This document shows positions 35,184 through 44,336 of a stretch of 64,000 bases of DNA, in pieces (the stretch's first letter is position 1; each line of letters begins with the position of its first letter). The translations under genes were made by a program, and so were the position numbers. A model generated the notes under the pieces. The model was not told the DNA's origin. It saw nothing but the letters and a program-made list of their open reading frames with translations, and did no database searches. The DNA is from Moduliflexus sp964602655 (GTDB lineage Bacteria; Moduliflexota; Moduliflexia; Moduliflexales; Moduliflexaceae): assembly GCA_964602655.1 (NCBI GenBank), contig CAZRSF010000014.1, positions 1 to 64,000 of the forward strand, given 5' to 3'.

Positions 35184-35228
35184 AACGGCATTTCCTGAGT
35201 ATTTATCAGGAAATGCCGTTATCATTTT
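35184..35228 (+). terminator. Terminator after the SLBB export gene
   Basis: AACGGCATTTCCTGA pairs perfectly with TCAGGAAATGCCGTT around a seven-base loop, followed by ATCATTTT. It lies 37 bases after the stop codon. Confidence 0.8.
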
Positions 35229-35451
35229 GCGTATGCTACTGTGCGGATAAAATCGTTAGATCAACATCAGATCAACACACGAGTTGTCAATTTATCTTTC
35301 TTTCCAACCCCCTATAGATAACAAGTATTCCCCGTTTTAAGCGAATAGCTGATAAAAAAATATCGCATAAACTATTATAAAAAAAACACTTATAAAATCA
35401 TACAGAGAAGACACTGAAAAATAAGGAGTTAGCATTAAACCCTTTCTTTAC

Positions 35452-35541
35452 AACATGGTCGAACATAATCGGAAGTGATGAACACTTCCGAGATGCTCTC
35501 GCCGATTATGGGAGGCTACTGAAATGAAGTTCGACCATGTT
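35452..35541. promoter_or_regulatory. Three-level nested hairpin over a start site
   Basis: Outer arms AACATGGTCGAAC (35452-35464) and GTTCGACCATGTT (35529-35541) are exact reverse complements. Inside, CATAATCGG (35464-35472) pairs with CCGATTATG (35502-35510), and GGAAGTG (35471-35477) pairs with CACTTCC (35483-35489). GGGAGG (35510-35515) and an ATG at 35524 lie next to the outer right arm, so folding could control translation. It does not match a riboswitch class I know. Confidence 0.55.
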
Positions 35542-35655
35542 GGCGATTTTCCTACTCAACGGCCTTTCTGGTTGTCTGGCGAGACGGAGCGATTCAAAAC
35601 GATCTCGGGATCATGCTCCGGAAGTCCAGACGACCGGTTTGGTTCTTTCAGCCAA
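35524..35655 (+). pseudogene. Possible decayed small lipoprotein gene
   Basis: GGGAGG stands eight bases before an ATG that encodes MKFDHV and then unconvincing text. In the next frame, from about 35540, the text is LAIFLLNGLSGCLA, a good lipoprotein signal with the lipobox LSGC. Joining the two by a one-base shift would give a normal small lipoprotein start. The reading continues without known similarity and runs into the 3' end of potD on the other strand. It may be a frameshifted remnant, a sequencing error, or chance. Confidence 0.3.
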
Positions 35656-36699
35656 TCAATGTGTTTTGATTTCCGTCCAGATCGTATCCCACAAACGTGT
35701 TTCTTTCCCCAAATCCTGCACATATTCCAATTTTGCGGCTAACTCTGGGGATAATGCCTCTACGGTTGCGCGCAACGCCGGGTCTAACAGCGGGTACGCG
35801 GCTTTGTTCGCGGATAAAAAAAAGACTTGGTTATGAATGCGAGCGTCCACTTCCGGCTGCAACAGGAAATTAATGAATTGATGGGCTAATTCCTTATTCT
35901 GCGCGGATACCGGTATCGCGAAATTGTCCAGAAACTTTGTGCTTCCTTCTTTGGGAATGACATATTTGATCGCCGGATTTTCTGACGCGGCGCGATAAAT
36001 GTCGCCACTCCAATTATGCACGAGCCAGGCGTCGCCCGACAGCAGCAATTGTTCGGCCTGCCCCGCTAAATATGCTTTGACCAGCGGCTTCTGTTTGAGA
36101 AGCATCTCTTTGGCGCGTTGCAATTCATCGGGATTCTTCGTATTGATCGAACTTCCTGCCAATTTCAACGCGACGCCAAGCGTTTCGCGCACATCGTCAA
36201 GCATCACGATCCGACCGTCGTATTTCGGGTCGAACAGCACGTTCCAACTCTCCACCGGTTCGGTAATTTTGTCAGAACGATAACCGATGCCGACCGTTCC
36301 GAATGCAAACGGGATCGAATATTGATTGCCCGGATCGAACGCTTGATCCAAAAAAACAGGATCAAGATTCGCCATATTCGGCAATTTACTTTTATCGAGC
36401 GGCTCCAACAGCCCCAATTTACTCATAATTTCCACCATGTAATCCGACGGGAAAATCACGTCGAAGCCTGTTGCGCCAGCCTGAAGCTTGGCTAATAACG
36501 TTTCGTTGCTGTCATACACATCGTAATTCACTTTGACGTCGAACGCTTTCTCGAATTCCGGGATTGTTTGCTCGTCAATATAATCGTCCCAGTTATAGAT
36601 ATTCAATACCTGCTTCTCCGCCGCGTTTCCCATGATCGGCAGCGCCAACACCGCTAAAAGGCCGACAAACAACTTCGCGCATTTCTTCCGAATGTTCAT
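35656..36699 (-). CDS. potD: Spermidine/putrescine ABC transporter, periplasmic binding protein
   Basis: The 347-residue protein has a signal peptide (LFVGLLAVLALPIMGNAAE) and the PotD/PotF fold: LNIYNWDDYIDEQTIPEFEK at the N-terminus, FDVIFPSDYMVE, PFAFGTVGIGYRSDK and FLDNFAIPVSAQNKE. It binds polyamines in the periplasm. I use the ATG at 36699 because the signal peptide begins properly there; further in-frame starts upstream add 16 polar residues, and none has a good Shine-Dalgarno. It is the last gene of potABCD on the minus strand, 117 bases after potC. Ligand choice between spermidine and putrescine is not resolved. Confidence 0.92.
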   Translation of the reverse strand: MNIRKKCAKLFVGLLAVLALPIMGNAAEKQVLNIYNWDDYIDEQTIPEFEKAFDVKVNYDVYDSNETLLAKLQAGATGFDVIFPSDYMVEIMSKLGLLEPLDKSKLPNMANLDPVFLDQAFDPGNQYSIPFAFGTVGIGYRSDKITEPVESWNVLFDPKYDGRIVMLDDVRETLGVALKLAGSSINTKNPDELQRAKEMLLKQKPLVKAYLAGQAEQLLLSGDAWLVHNWSGDIYRAASENPAIKYVIPKEGSTKFLDNFAIPVSAQNKELAHQFINFLLQPEVDARIHNQVFFLSANKAAYPLLDPALRATVEALSPELAAKLEYVQDLGKETRLWDTIWTEIKTH

Positions 36700-36816
36700 G
36701 ATATTTTGACGCTGGTCGCGCATACGATCAGCGACAGCCGAGCGCATCCACGAGGCGTTTTTGATGAAATCCAGTCAGATTTTCGACTCCTGGTGAGGTT
36801 GGTTTCGATACAACGT

Positions 36817-37611
36817 TTATTTTCGTTCCAGGCGAGCGACGATCACAACGGCAATAGTCGTCACCAGCAGAAAGATCGTGGAAATCGCATTCACCACAGG
36901 CGTGACGCCGAATTTGACCATCGAATAAATTTTCACCGGCAGCGTAGTGGAATTCGGCCCCTGCGTAAAAAACGTGATGACAAAATCATCAATCGAAAGC
37001 GTGAAACAGAGCAACGCGGAACTGATAATCCCCGGCGCAATCACGGGCAGCGTGACATAGAAAAATGTTTTGTAGCGGTTCGCGCCCAAATCCATCGAGG
37101 CTTCTTCCAGCGAACGATCAAAGCCGTGCAGCCGCGCCTGCACGATGATAATCACATACGACAGGCAAAAGGCGATATGCGCAATGGTAATCGTCGCCAC
37201 GCCTAACGTTCTTTTCAATAACGCAAAAAATGACAGCAGCGACACGCCGACCACGATTTCCGGGATAATCACCGGCATATACACAATCCCTTTAAAAATC
37301 GCCTTCCCGCGAAACTGATATTTGTGCATCGCCAACGCCGCCATCGTGCCGATAATCGTCGAGCCTGCGGTTGTCAGAAAAGCGATCTCCAGACTGTTTT
37401 TCAAGGCGAGCATGATGGATTGGTCGTGGAATAATTTGATAAACCAATTGAAGGTGAATCCTTTCCAGACAATCCCGCTTTTCGCGGAATTAAAAGAAAA
37501 GATGATCAGAATAACGATAGGAAGATACAGGAAACAATACATCAAAATCGCCCAGGCCATCAATCCCCGGCGTTTATGCGCTAATGATTCCGTTGCAAGA
37601 TGATGCGCCAT
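36817..37611 (-). CDS. potC: Spermidine/putrescine ABC permease PotC
   Basis: The 264-residue membrane protein has six hydrophobic helices and the binding-protein-dependent EAA loop (LEEASMDLGANRYKTFFYV). The C-terminal region SALLCFTLSIDDFVITFF is characteristic of PotC. It forms the channel with PotB. Its ATG lies two bases beyond the potB stop, so translation is probably coupled. Confidence 0.93.
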   Translation of the reverse strand: MAHHLATESLAHKRRGLMAWAILMYCFLYLPIVILIIFSFNSAKSGIVWKGFTFNWFIKLFHDQSIMLALKNSLEIAFLTTAGSTIIGTMAALAMHKYQFRGKAIFKGIVYMPVIIPEIVVGVSLLSFFALLKRTLGVATITIAHIAFCLSYVIIIVQARLHGFDRSLEEASMDLGANRYKTFFYVTLPVIAPGIISSALLCFTLSIDDFVITFFTQGPNSTTLPVKIYSMVKFGVTPVVNAISTIFLLVTTIAVVIVARLERK

Positions 37612-37612
37612 A

Positions 37613-38458
37613 TTATCCGATCAACTCCTCATTTCCGATAAATTTGAACGACAGCCCCAAACCGGCCAGTACAAACACCACCAGAATAAACGTGATCGCC
37701 GCGCCGAACGGCCAATCCCGCGCCGTCAAAAATTGGTTCGTGATGAGGTTGCCCACCAACACGGTTTTTGCGCCGCCAAGCAAATCCGGAATCACGAATT
37801 CGCCGATGGTCGGAATAAAGACCAGCATCACGCCAGCGGCAATACCGGGCGCGGTCAACGGCAGCGTCACATGCAGAAATGTCTTGATACGGTTTGCGCC
37901 CAAATCCATTGAGGCTTCCAGAAGAGACGGTTGCAGCTTTTCGAGCGAGGAATACAGCGGCAGCACCATAAACGGCAGGTAGCCGTACACCATGCCGATC
38001 ATAACCGATTTCATCGTGTACAGCAAATTCAACGGCTGACGAATGACCCCAATGGAAAGCAACAGCGAATTGATCAATCCCTCTTCTTGAAGAATCACGA
38101 TCCACGAATAGGTGCGAATCAGGAAGTTCGTCCAGAACGGAATGATCAGGAGAATCAGCAGCAGATTTTTCCAACGAGCCGGGGCAAAGGCGATAAAATA
38201 GGCGAGCGGATATCCGCAGACAAGACAAAACATCGTCGTAAACAGGGCGATGCCCAGCGACCGCCACAAAATTTTGACATACAGCGGATCAATCGCCCGC
38301 GTATAATTTTCCAGTGTTGCCGTCCATTCGACGCCGCCATAGACGCCGCGCAGGACGAAGCTATATGCCAGGATAATGCCGAGCGGCACAAGAAAAAAAA
38401 AGAAGAGCCAGAATCCGGCGGGAAACAGCAACGCCCACAATCCGAATGACTTTTTCAT
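37613..38458 (-). CDS. potB: Spermidine/putrescine ABC permease PotB
   Basis: The 281-residue membrane protein begins MKKSFGLWALLFPAGFWLFF and has six helices. It carries the EAA loop LLEASMDLGANRIKTFLHV and the PotB-type end IPTIGEFVIPDLLGG. The ATG at 38458 overlaps the potA stop (ATGA), which settles the start and indicates translational coupling. The helix-rich N-terminus is followed by a periplasmic segment of about 50 residues, as usual for PotB. Confidence 0.93.
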   Translation of the reverse strand: MKKSFGLWALLFPAGFWLFFFFLVPLGIILAYSFVLRGVYGGVEWTATLENYTRAIDPLYVKILWRSLGIALFTTMFCLVCGYPLAYFIAFAPARWKNLLLILLIIPFWTNFLIRTYSWIVILQEEGLINSLLLSIGVIRQPLNLLYTMKSVMIGMVYGYLPFMVLPLYSSLEKLQPSLLEASMDLGANRIKTFLHVTLPLTAPGIAAGVMLVFIPTIGEFVIPDLLGGAKTVLVGNLITNQFLTARDWPFGAAITFILVVFVLAGLGLSFKFIGNEELIG

Positions 38459-39564
38459 GACGGTTCCTCTTTGATCAGCGACGTGCTTTCCGGGTCCCAA
38501 CTGATGAACACGTTGTCATACCAGGTAAATTTTTGTTTGGCGGTGTGTTGGAAGTTTTGCGCAAAGACTTGAAGCCGCGTGTTATTCGAGGGAATGCGGA
38601 CAAAGTAGCGCGTGTCCGTGCCGACGTACATAATGTCTTCGATCTTGCCTTGCAGGACATTGGCGGCATGTTCGGGCTTTTCTTCTGAGATGATAAATTT
38701 TTCAGGTCGAATCACGACTGTCACCGCTTCGCCCGGCGACAATGCCAAATCGGACTTCACCCAAATATCTGCGCCCGGCGAGATAATGCGCTTCAAGCCG
38801 TTTTCACTGTTGCGATACGTACCAGCGATGAAATTGGACATCCCGATAAAGTCCGCCACGAACCGCGTCGCCGGAAATTCATAAATTTCTGTCGGCGTAC
38901 CGATTTGTTCGACTTTGCCATGATTCATGACCGCGATTCGGTCGGAGATCGTCAACGCTTCCCGCTGGTCATGGGTCACGAAAATAAAGGTGATTTTGAC
39001 CTGTTCCTGAAGGTCCACCAGTTCGATCTGCATCTGTTCTCGCAGCTTTTGATCTAACGCGCCAAGCGGTTCATCCAACAGCAGCACCGACGGATGATTC
39101 ACTAAGGCGCGCGCCAACGCCACGCGCTGCTGCTGCCCGCCGCTGAGCTGCGTCGTTTTGCGATGTTCCAGACCGCTTAATTTCACGGTAGCCAACGCGT
39201 CTTGCACCGCTTCCGCAATTTTCACTTTCGGCGTCCGCTTCATTTTCAGGCCGTACGCAATATTGTTATAGACCGTCATGTGCGGAAACAGCGCATAATT
39301 CTGGAACACCATATTCACATCGCGTTTATATGGCGGAACGTCGGTAATATCCCTGTCATCTAACAGAATAGAACCGGATGTTGGGGTTTCAAGCCCGGCA
39401 ATCATGCGCAGGAGCGTGGTTTTCCCGCAGCCGCTTGGCCCAAGCAGCGAAAAAAATTCTCCCTTTGCGATTCCAAATGAGACATTATCTACGGCAATTG
39501 TCTCCGCGCCGAACATTTTTGTCACATGACGTACTTCGACCGTATGCGCCATCTCTTTCTTCAT
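38455..39564 (-). CDS. potA: Spermidine/putrescine ABC transporter ATPase PotA
   Basis: The 369-residue ATPase has Walker A GPSGCGKTTLLRM, Q-loop VFQNYALFPHM, signature LSGGQQQRVALARAL, Walker B VLLLDEPLGALD and switch HDQREALTISDRI. A TOBE-type regulatory domain follows at about 280-360 (VVIRPEKFIISEEK). It energises polyamine uptake. A second ATG four codons in (39552) is an alternative start. It is the first gene of the minus-strand operon potA-potB-potC-potD; its upstream region has TTGACA near 39690 but no clear -10 partner. Confidence 0.94.
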   Translation of the reverse strand: MKKEMAHTVEVRHVTKMFGAETIAVDNVSFGIAKGEFFSLLGPSGCGKTTLLRMIAGLETPTSGSILLDDRDITDVPPYKRDVNMVFQNYALFPHMTVYNNIAYGLKMKRTPKVKIAEAVQDALATVKLSGLEHRKTTQLSGGQQQRVALARALVNHPSVLLLDEPLGALDQKLREQMQIELVDLQEQVKITFIFVTHDQREALTISDRIAVMNHGKVEQIGTPTEIYEFPATRFVADFIGMSNFIAGTYRNSENGLKRIISPGADIWVKSDLALSPGEAVTVVIRPEKFIISEEKPEHAANVLQGKIEDIMYVGTDTRYFVRIPSNNTRLQVFAQNFQHTAKQKFTWYDNVFISWDPESTSLIKEEPS

Positions 39565-39764
39565 CCTTCAGAAGGGCGATCATGACAAACAAGATCGCAC
39601 AAAACCCTTGATATTACAATACATTACGAATTGTGCATTCTCATCGTGTCTCATAACGTTCTGTCAATAAAAAATCATGATGACGCAAGAATTTGTTGGA
39701 AAGAACGACAAGGACGACGATAAGCAAGAATGGAGCGTATTCGCATGTATTGGCTGAAAATGGC

Positions 39765-39793
39765 TTGACAAAAGAGACGTATTCCATTCTTAT
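39765..39793 (+). promoter_or_regulatory. Sigma-70-type promoter of the ankyrin lipoprotein gene
   Basis: TTGACA (39765-39770), 17 bases, then TCTTAT (39788-39793), 46 bases before the ATG. The -35 is perfect and the -10 moderate. Confidence 0.5.
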
Positions 39794-39838
39794 CCACCTG
39801 TCGCGAAAAATTCCTGTTAATCGCTTATTGGAGGAGAT

Positions 39839-40570
39839 ATGAACGATTTTTATCAAAAGAGATGCTGCTGGATCATCGGAGTTCTCATGCTGTGTTGGAG
39901 TCTTGCGTATGTGTCGGGCTGCTCGAAGGAACCGGCGACGCGGAGCAACGTCATGAAAGGCGATCTTTTGTACGCGGCCTGGAGCGGAAACGCCACCCAG
40001 GCAGAAGCGATTCTTGCAAAAGGGGGGGACGTGAACGCTCGCGATGAATACGAGGCGACACCGTTGATATATGCCGCTTTTCAGAATCAACCAGGCGTGA
40101 TGGCTGTATTGCTGAAGCACAACGCGGATGCGAATGCGCAGGATCAAATACGAATTACCGCATTGATGCAGGCCGCGCGCTATAATAATTCGCCGGAATG
40201 CACTCAGTTGCTCTTGGCGTATCACGCCGATACAGAAATTCGCGACCGTTCCGGCAATACGGCCTTAATTTTCGCAGCATCCGGTGGAAACCCTCTGATT
40301 ATTCGTCAATTGATAGCGCGCGGAGCAGCGATGAACGTTCAAAATTCAGGAGGATTGACTCCACTCATGGCGGCAGTTCGGCTGAAAAAATATGAGGTGG
40401 TTCGTCAACTCCTCGTCGCGGGAGCAGATGTCAGTCTGATGATGCTCGACGGCAACACGGCATGGGATATCGCAGAGGAAATAGGCCACGACGACATTCT
40501 TGCGCTGCTGAGGGTCTTTGGAGCAACAGAGCCGTTGCCATTCGGCCTGAACGCGTTGATGCGGTTATAA
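39839..40570 (+). CDS. Ankyrin-repeat lipoprotein
   Basis: The 243-residue protein has a lipoprotein signal ending YVSGC (Cys at residue 28). About five ankyrin repeats follow (GDLLYAAWSGNATQAEAIL, ATPLIYAAFQNQPGVMAVLL, GNTALIFAASGGNPLIIRQL, GLTPLMAAVRLKKYEVVRQLL). It is probably anchored to a membrane facing the periplasm and binds another protein; the partner is unknown. GGAGGAG precedes the ATG by five bases. It is monocistronic: potA diverges upstream, and a terminator belonging to the opposite gene starts at the stop codon. Confidence 0.85.
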   Translation: MNDFYQKRCCWIIGVLMLCWSLAYVSGCSKEPATRSNVMKGDLLYAAWSGNATQAEAILAKGGDVNARDEYEATPLIYAAFQNQPGVMAVLLKHNADANAQDQIRITALMQAARYNNSPECTQLLLAYHADTEIRDRSGNTALIFAASGGNPLIIRQLIARGAAMNVQNSGGLTPLMAAVRLKKYEVVRQLLVAGADVSLMMLDGNTAWDIAEEIGHDDILALLRVFGATEPLPFGLNALMRL

Positions 40571-40600
40571 AAAAAGAGGCATCGGATTGCTCCGATGCCT
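40570..40600 (-). terminator. Terminator of the helicase-associated domain gene
   Basis: Read on the minus strand, AGGCATCGGA-GCAA-TCCGATGCCT is followed by CTTTTTTTATAA, a classic intrinsic terminator 13 bases after the stop of the 40614-42230 gene. On the plus strand no T-run follows. Confidence 0.85.
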
Positions 40601-40613
40601 AAACAGAGAAGAT

Positions 40614-42230
40614 TTATGAGGTTGCTCGCTGCGAAAAGGTTTCGATCTCCGGTTTCGGCATATAATCTTCTTCCTCTAACATCTCAACCAACTTAGCATG
40701 ATCTTTCCGCTGAATGACAAAATAGGTCGGCGCAACCTGGGCGATTAAGAATTTGGAAATCTTTTTCGATTCTTGCAATTCTTTGGCTAATGCCTCTGAA
40801 TCGCATTTCAGCATGAGCGCATCCACAAAACTGATGCGGCCATACGTATTCGTCCATTCGCCGATCATGTCTTTCACGTTGTCAGGAATCGGATGCGCCG
40901 TATGCGTATCTAAAAAGTTCACGATTTCTTCGACGGACTTGCCTTCTTGCAACGTATGGTAAATAGATTGGCGCGATAACTTATAGACCACCTCGTCATT
41001 GATGCGCACAAGGTCGGCGATCTTTCCTAATTCCCAACGAATCGAGGGATCCAGATCCTTGGATGAGACCACTTCGAAATTCGGTTTGATTGAAAAGCGT
41101 TTTTCAACCTGTTTTGGAAACAGCGAAATATCATTGACCAACAGGGCTGTTCCTACGGTGCTGATGCGAATGCCCAATTCGTCGTCCTTTGCGTCGGGGT
41201 GTTGCGTTTGCTCGATTCCGCCGATATACATCAGCGCATTCAGAAAATTCGGATCACGCGGTTTCGAACTCTGTTTGAACCACTTATGCTCTGGCATCAA
41301 CTCGTTAAAAATACGATCAATAGATGCAGAGGTCAGCCATTTTCCTTTGGGAATCGAGAGCAATATTCGCAGCAAGAGCTGCGCTTCGGCGGACGAACTC
41401 ATGTACGCATCTTGCCAGAATTGGAAGATTTCTTTCATTTTAAAGAAATCAGGCTGTTCTAACCAACGTTCGACAATATCGGTGATCCGCAGATAATTCC
41501 CATCAATTTCCGTCAGCCCTTTGGCGTCGCAAAAACGATAGATAAACTCGAAGCGTGGCGGATAATACCCCTCTTCACGCTGCTCTTTTTCCATGTCTTC
41601 CAATGGAATTTCAGGCAATTCGAAAGAATCTAAAATGCGAAGTTGTGTGCGTTTGAAAATGACGAACTCTTGCGTTAATTTGACATTGTCTCGTTTTAAA
41701 AATGCTAAAAACGTAAAAATATCCCGAATGACGGCCAATCCGTCAAATCGTTTAGTGCGCGGCTGGCTTTGATAAAAATCTAACCGATCAAGGAGGTCCT
41801 GACCAATAATCTCCAACAAGGCTTCCGCCAAATCAAGCGGAATCGAATAGGTGCTGAACTCGTTTTCCTCAGATGCCGCAGAAATATACACAACTCCTCG
41901 CCCAACCAATGAATTCATGATGTTTTCCGGTTCGAATTCCTGGTGAGGAAACACGCGCCGTAATTCTTCATGGTATTTTTCAACCGTCATGCCAGCTTCT
42001 TCTTTGAAGAAAAGAATCATCATCACGCCAGCGGCCTGCACCTCAGACAACTCACTAAACAGCTTTTTCAAAAACCGGCGATCTCGAAATTTTTGTGTTA
42101 AGACTTCAATTAATCGGGCTTTCGAATAAAGATTACATTGCAGGCTATTTTCTAAGGTAATTGTCTGCGCGAGTTCGATTGGAATTTGCGATAAATATTC
42201 TTGCAGTTTAATATTTTGTCCTAAATTCAA
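40614..42230 (-). CDS. Helicase-associated (XPB/Ssl2-like) domain protein without helicase core
   Basis: The 538-residue protein is mostly helical. Its C-terminal third (about residues 380-480) has the pattern of the helicase_C_3 / XPB-Ssl2 N-terminal-like domain: FSIKPNFEVVSSKDLDPSIR, then VYKLSRQSIYHTLQEGKSVE and GRISFVD. No Walker A or DEAD box is found, so it is not itself a helicase. The N-terminal 370 residues look like tandem winged-helix or helical modules. Similar stand-alone proteins are known in Actinobacteria and archaea without a settled function. It has its own terminator. A role in DNA repair or transcription is inference. Confidence 0.65.
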   Translation of the reverse strand: MNLGQNIKLQEYLSQIPIELAQTITLENSLQCNLYSKARLIEVLTQKFRDRRFLKKLFSELSEVQAAGVMMILFFKEEAGMTVEKYHEELRRVFPHQEFEPENIMNSLVGRGVVYISAASEENEFSTYSIPLDLAEALLEIIGQDLLDRLDFYQSQPRTKRFDGLAVIRDIFTFLAFLKRDNVKLTQEFVIFKRTQLRILDSFELPEIPLEDMEKEQREEGYYPPRFEFIYRFCDAKGLTEIDGNYLRITDIVERWLEQPDFFKMKEIFQFWQDAYMSSSAEAQLLLRILLSIPKGKWLTSASIDRIFNELMPEHKWFKQSSKPRDPNFLNALMYIGGIEQTQHPDAKDDELGIRISTVGTALLVNDISLFPKQVEKRFSIKPNFEVVSSKDLDPSIRWELGKIADLVRINDEVVYKLSRQSIYHTLQEGKSVEEIVNFLDTHTAHPIPDNVKDMIGEWTNTYGRISFVDALMLKCDSEALAKELQESKKISKFLIAQVAPTYFVIQRKDHAKLVEMLEEEDYMPKPEIETFSQRATS

Positions 42231-42330
42231 AATCCGTCATGATCAGCAATCAGCGGCAAGAGACACACCACCCACTCTTACCGCTGGTTCTAATACATTC
42301 TTTTTTCCCGAACGATAACTAACCGGCTAA

Positions 42331-44229
42331 TTAATACCACACCGTAATTCGACTGCCCGGATAGAGCAATGTCCCGGAGTCAAAATTATTCCACTGCTGT
42401 AACTGGCTCACGCTCACGCCAAAAGACGCGGCAATTTTACTCAACGAATCCCCGCGTTTGACACGATAGGTCCGCATTTTTTTATCAGAACTTGCTCCCT
42501 TTGCGCTTGCAACCTTTGTAGATTTCGCCGGGACTTTTATGATTTGTCCGATTTGGAGGCGGTTGGCTTTTTTTATCCGATTAAACGATTTCAGCGTCTC
42601 CACATCAACATGATACTGTTCAGCGATACTGGCTAACGTGTCCCCTTTCCGAATTGTATGCGAGATCGTCTTCTTTGTCGCTTTTGCTGTCTCAACACTT
42701 CTCTTTCCAGATGTGGGGATTTTTAATTTCTGTCCAACTTGTAATGATTTGACATTACGAATATTATTGGCGCGTCGAATATCCTCCACGCTGACTTTAT
42801 ATTTTTTCGCAATGGTCGAAGGGTTTTCTCCTTTTCGAACGCGATGGATAAGATATTCTTCCGAGGTCTTTGCGCGAGATTTTGACGGCGCAATTTCCGT
42901 CTTTTTCGCGACAACGGCTGGGGTTGCCATCTCTTCCGGTTCATCTGCCACCGAGGGTTCCATCTGCTGCGCAAGCACGACCGATTCGGTACTCTTCGGG
43001 ATTCTCAACGCATATTTGCCAGAACCGGCAGGCGTTTTTCCCTGTTTTAATTCCGGGTTCAGATGGCGCAGTTCTTCATAACTGATCCCTAACTGCTTCG
43101 CGACGTGTTTTAAATCGCTTCCTCTTTTGACATCTACCACAACGGAGGAGACTGGCTGAATTTCAAGAGGCGACAGACCAAATTGTTCGGCATGTTTCGC
43201 AATAAAAATCGCCGCTTTGATTCGGGCGACATAGTGTTTCGCGCCACTTCCGAACGCTCTGGTTTCGGCTAATTCTTCGATATCGCGTGTGCGATGCCTC
43301 CCGATCGCGTTATGCACTTTATATTCCCCCATATAATAGCCGGCAAACGCCAATTCCCAATCTCCCAGCATCCCATACAGGTCTCCTAAATATTTTGCCG
43401 CTGCTTCGGACGCTTTTTTCGGATCGCGACGTTCATCTACGTAGGAATCGATCTGTAAATCGTAATTCTTCCCCGTTGAACGAACAAACTGCCATAAGCC
43501 AACGGCTCCGGCAGGAGAAACGGCATCCACTCTGAAATTGCTTTCAATCAGAGGAATAAATGTCAATTCGACAGGAAGTTTATTGGCTTTGAAAATCGGA
43601 AGGATCATCGGCAGGTATTCTGCGGCGCGTTCCATACCTTTGCGATACTGCGAATGGTCTTTCGTGAACTCTTTGACATACTTCATGACCAACTCATCAG
43701 ACTCATCAATCGTAATTTCGCCTAATGTCCCTTCAGGGTTTTCGAAAATCGAGGTTGACGAGCTTTCCTCTTCAACGAGGAACTCCGGACGAGTTGTAGA
43801 AAGAAAAGCTTCAAGTTCATCGCTATTTTCGGCCTCTTCTCGCACGTCTTCTTTCGCAAGGCCTTCACGATAACGTTCTTCTAATTCAAGTTTATGAATC
43901 TGGGCAAACAGTTTATCATAGGTTTCGGTCAGCCGATAATGCGTCTCCGCATCCATATCGGCTTCAAGCAACATTTCCAATGCCTGATCGAATTGATGAT
44001 GCGCTGACTCCCAACGATGATGTTTGTAATGTTCGACTCCTTCTTCGTAATAGGCTTCTGCCTGTTCGATAATCTCCTCAAGTTCGGTAACGGCGACCTG
44101 TTCATCCGTTACAGCGATTTGCTCCAATGCAACCTCTTTCGCGTCTTGCGATTGGCTGCATCCGCCCAACAACAAGACTCCCATCCAACAGCCATATAGC
44201 AAACATCCGATTCTTTTCTGTATCTTCAT
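42331..44229 (-). CDS. mltD: Membrane-bound lytic transglycosylase, MltD type, with LysM repeats
   Basis: The 632-residue lipoprotein has a lipobox LLGGC (Cys24), a TPR-like helical region (about 45-125) and an SLT domain. The catalytic Glu229 lies in PLIESNFRVDAVSPAGAVG, followed by LWQFVRSTGKNY and AFAGYYMGEYKVHNAIGR. Four LysM modules follow, the first degenerate; the rest begin HRVRKGENPSTIAKKY, HTIRKGDTLASIAEQY and YRVKRGDSLSKIAASF. It cuts peptidoglycan to 1,6-anhydro products during wall growth or turnover. The extra helical region before the SLT domain is not typical of E. coli MltD. GAGGGAG precedes the ATG at 44229. Confidence 0.9.
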   Translation of the reverse strand: MKIQKRIGCLLYGCWMGVLLLGGCSQSQDAKEVALEQIAVTDEQVAVTELEEIIEQAEAYYEEGVEHYKHHRWESAHHQFDQALEMLLEADMDAETHYRLTETYDKLFAQIHKLELEERYREGLAKEDVREEAENSDELEAFLSTTRPEFLVEEESSSTSIFENPEGTLGEITIDESDELVMKYVKEFTKDHSQYRKGMERAAEYLPMILPIFKANKLPVELTFIPLIESNFRVDAVSPAGAVGLWQFVRSTGKNYDLQIDSYVDERRDPKKASEAAAKYLGDLYGMLGDWELAFAGYYMGEYKVHNAIGRHRTRDIEELAETRAFGSGAKHYVARIKAAIFIAKHAEQFGLSPLEIQPVSSVVVDVKRGSDLKHVAKQLGISYEELRHLNPELKQGKTPAGSGKYALRIPKSTESVVLAQQMEPSVADEPEEMATPAVVAKKTEIAPSKSRAKTSEEYLIHRVRKGENPSTIAKKYKVSVEDIRRANNIRNVKSLQVGQKLKIPTSGKRSVETAKATKKTISHTIRKGDTLASIAEQYHVDVETLKSFNRIKKANRLQIGQIIKVPAKSTKVASAKGASSDKKMRTYRVKRGDSLSKIAASFGVSVSQLQQWNNFDSGTLLYPGSRITVWY

Positions 44230-44336
44230 GCGGCATACTCCCTCGTAAATAGAAGGCACAAATCCCTTTATTCTGTTCCATACGAATCGTCTCCTTCCTC
44301 GTGATTATGATAGAGGTTGATAACGTTCCTCAGTAT

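Larger units (their letters stand above)
35229..35655. other. Gene-poor region with A+T-rich leader and small-ORF candidate
   Basis: The first 200 bases are A+T rich with several TATA-like words (TATAGA, TATTATAAA), but I find no confident promoter pair. AAGGAG at 35423-35428 is not followed by an ATG at working distance. From 35452 a large nested hairpin covers a second Shine-Dalgarno and ATG. The end of potD lies on the opposite strand from 35656. Confidence 0.5.

Noticed and set aside
35229..35541. Known riboswitch in the A+T-rich leader
   Set aside because: I compared the nested hairpin from memory with glycine, c-di-GMP, preQ1 and ykkC-type cores and found no matching conserved bases.
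39641..40225. 194-codon minus-strand frame
   Set aside because: It is antisense to the ankyrin lipoprotein gene and its promoter, with no motif support.
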